A DNA stretch of 7,027 nucleotides from Bacteroidetes bacterium CG2_30_32_10 (GTDB lineage: Bacteria; Bacteroidota; Bacteroidia; Bacteroidales; CG2-30-32-10), in contig MNXO01000083.1 in the NCBI GenBank assembly GCA_001872995.1, positions 1 through 7,027 of the forward strand, written 5' to 3'. Made by a program: the position numbers and the translations under genes. The notes under the pieces are model-generated. The model was given only the letters and a program-made list of their open reading frames with translations. It was not told where the DNA came from and ran no database searches. Below are positions 6,860 through 7,027 of the stretch, one piece after another (the stretch's first letter is position 1; every line of letters starts with the position of its first letter).

Positions 6860-7027
6860 ATGGATTTACGAAATATCATAAAAGCATTGACCCAGAATGA
6901 AAAAGCAGAATTAGCACTGATGCTTAATCAGGAATTAAAAGCACCAACTACTGATCTTTTTCTATCTTTATTAAATTCAGATCAAAAAATACTTTGCCCG
7001 CATTGTAAAAGCAATGATATATATGGA
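6860..7027 (+). CDS. N-terminus of a probable IS1595-like transposase (partial)
   Basis: ATG at 6860 opens a frame that stays open to the window end: 56 codons with no stop. Residues 1-26 (MDLRNIIKALTQNEKAELAL...) form a leucine-rich helical segment. After a short linker comes ILCPHCKSNDIYG with C46 and C49, the first half of a zinc ribbon. From memory, this arrangement (helical N-terminus, then 'CPHC.S..IYG') opens many Bacteroidota transposases of the IS1595 (ISXO2-like) group, in which a second CxxC and the DDE-type catalytic domain follow. Those parts lie beyond the window, so neither family nor intactness can be confirmed. Another zinc-ribbon protein remains possible. A strong -7 box stands 19 nt before the ATG. 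Confidence 0.55.
   Translation, partial: MDLRNIIKALTQNEKAELALMLNQELKAPTTDLFLSLLNSDQKILCPHCKSNDIYG

Overview
The window looks like an AT-rich chromosomal segment from a member of the Bacteroidota. Four signs point there: a five-PKD-domain secreted protein ending in a type IX secretion (T9SS) sorting domain; promoter-like boxes of the TTG / TAnnTTTG type; the gene order coiled-coil protein - zapA - 6S RNA - rny; and A-rich leaders, mostly without Shine-Dalgarno sequences. The order within the phylum cannot be fixed from this sequence alone.

Left part (1-3754, + strand) is conserved housekeeping. It opens with the last 19 codons of a small coiled-coil protein, then zapA (cell division). A gene-free stretch at 357-626 folds as a 6S RNA with its own intrinsic terminator. 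Next come rny (RNase Y, membrane-anchored endoribonuclease) and, 9 nt after it, gltX (glutamyl-tRNA synthetase). A perfect hairpin at 3718-3754 closes this block and can also serve the opposing block.

Right part (3777-6696, - strand) is an accessory block that probably forms one operon, read right to left: a T9SS-exported multi-PKD protein, then two small exported proteins of unknown function. A good Bacteroidota-type promoter sits upstream of the PKD gene (6752-6782). The shared orientation, the short gaps (51 and 19 nt) and the signal peptide on all three suggest a common role at or outside the cell envelope, but nothing in the sequence names that role.

Right edge (6809-7027, + strand): a divergent promoter leads into a truncated ORF whose first 56 codons end in half of a zinc ribbon (CPHC). 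It is best read as the start of an IS1595-like transposase, so a mobile element probably borders the accessory block.

I found no convincing new defence, CRISPR or regulatory system. The parts most worth a second look are the 6S RNA locus, the regular cysteine spacing in the PKD protein, and the two uncharacterised exported proteins downstream of it.
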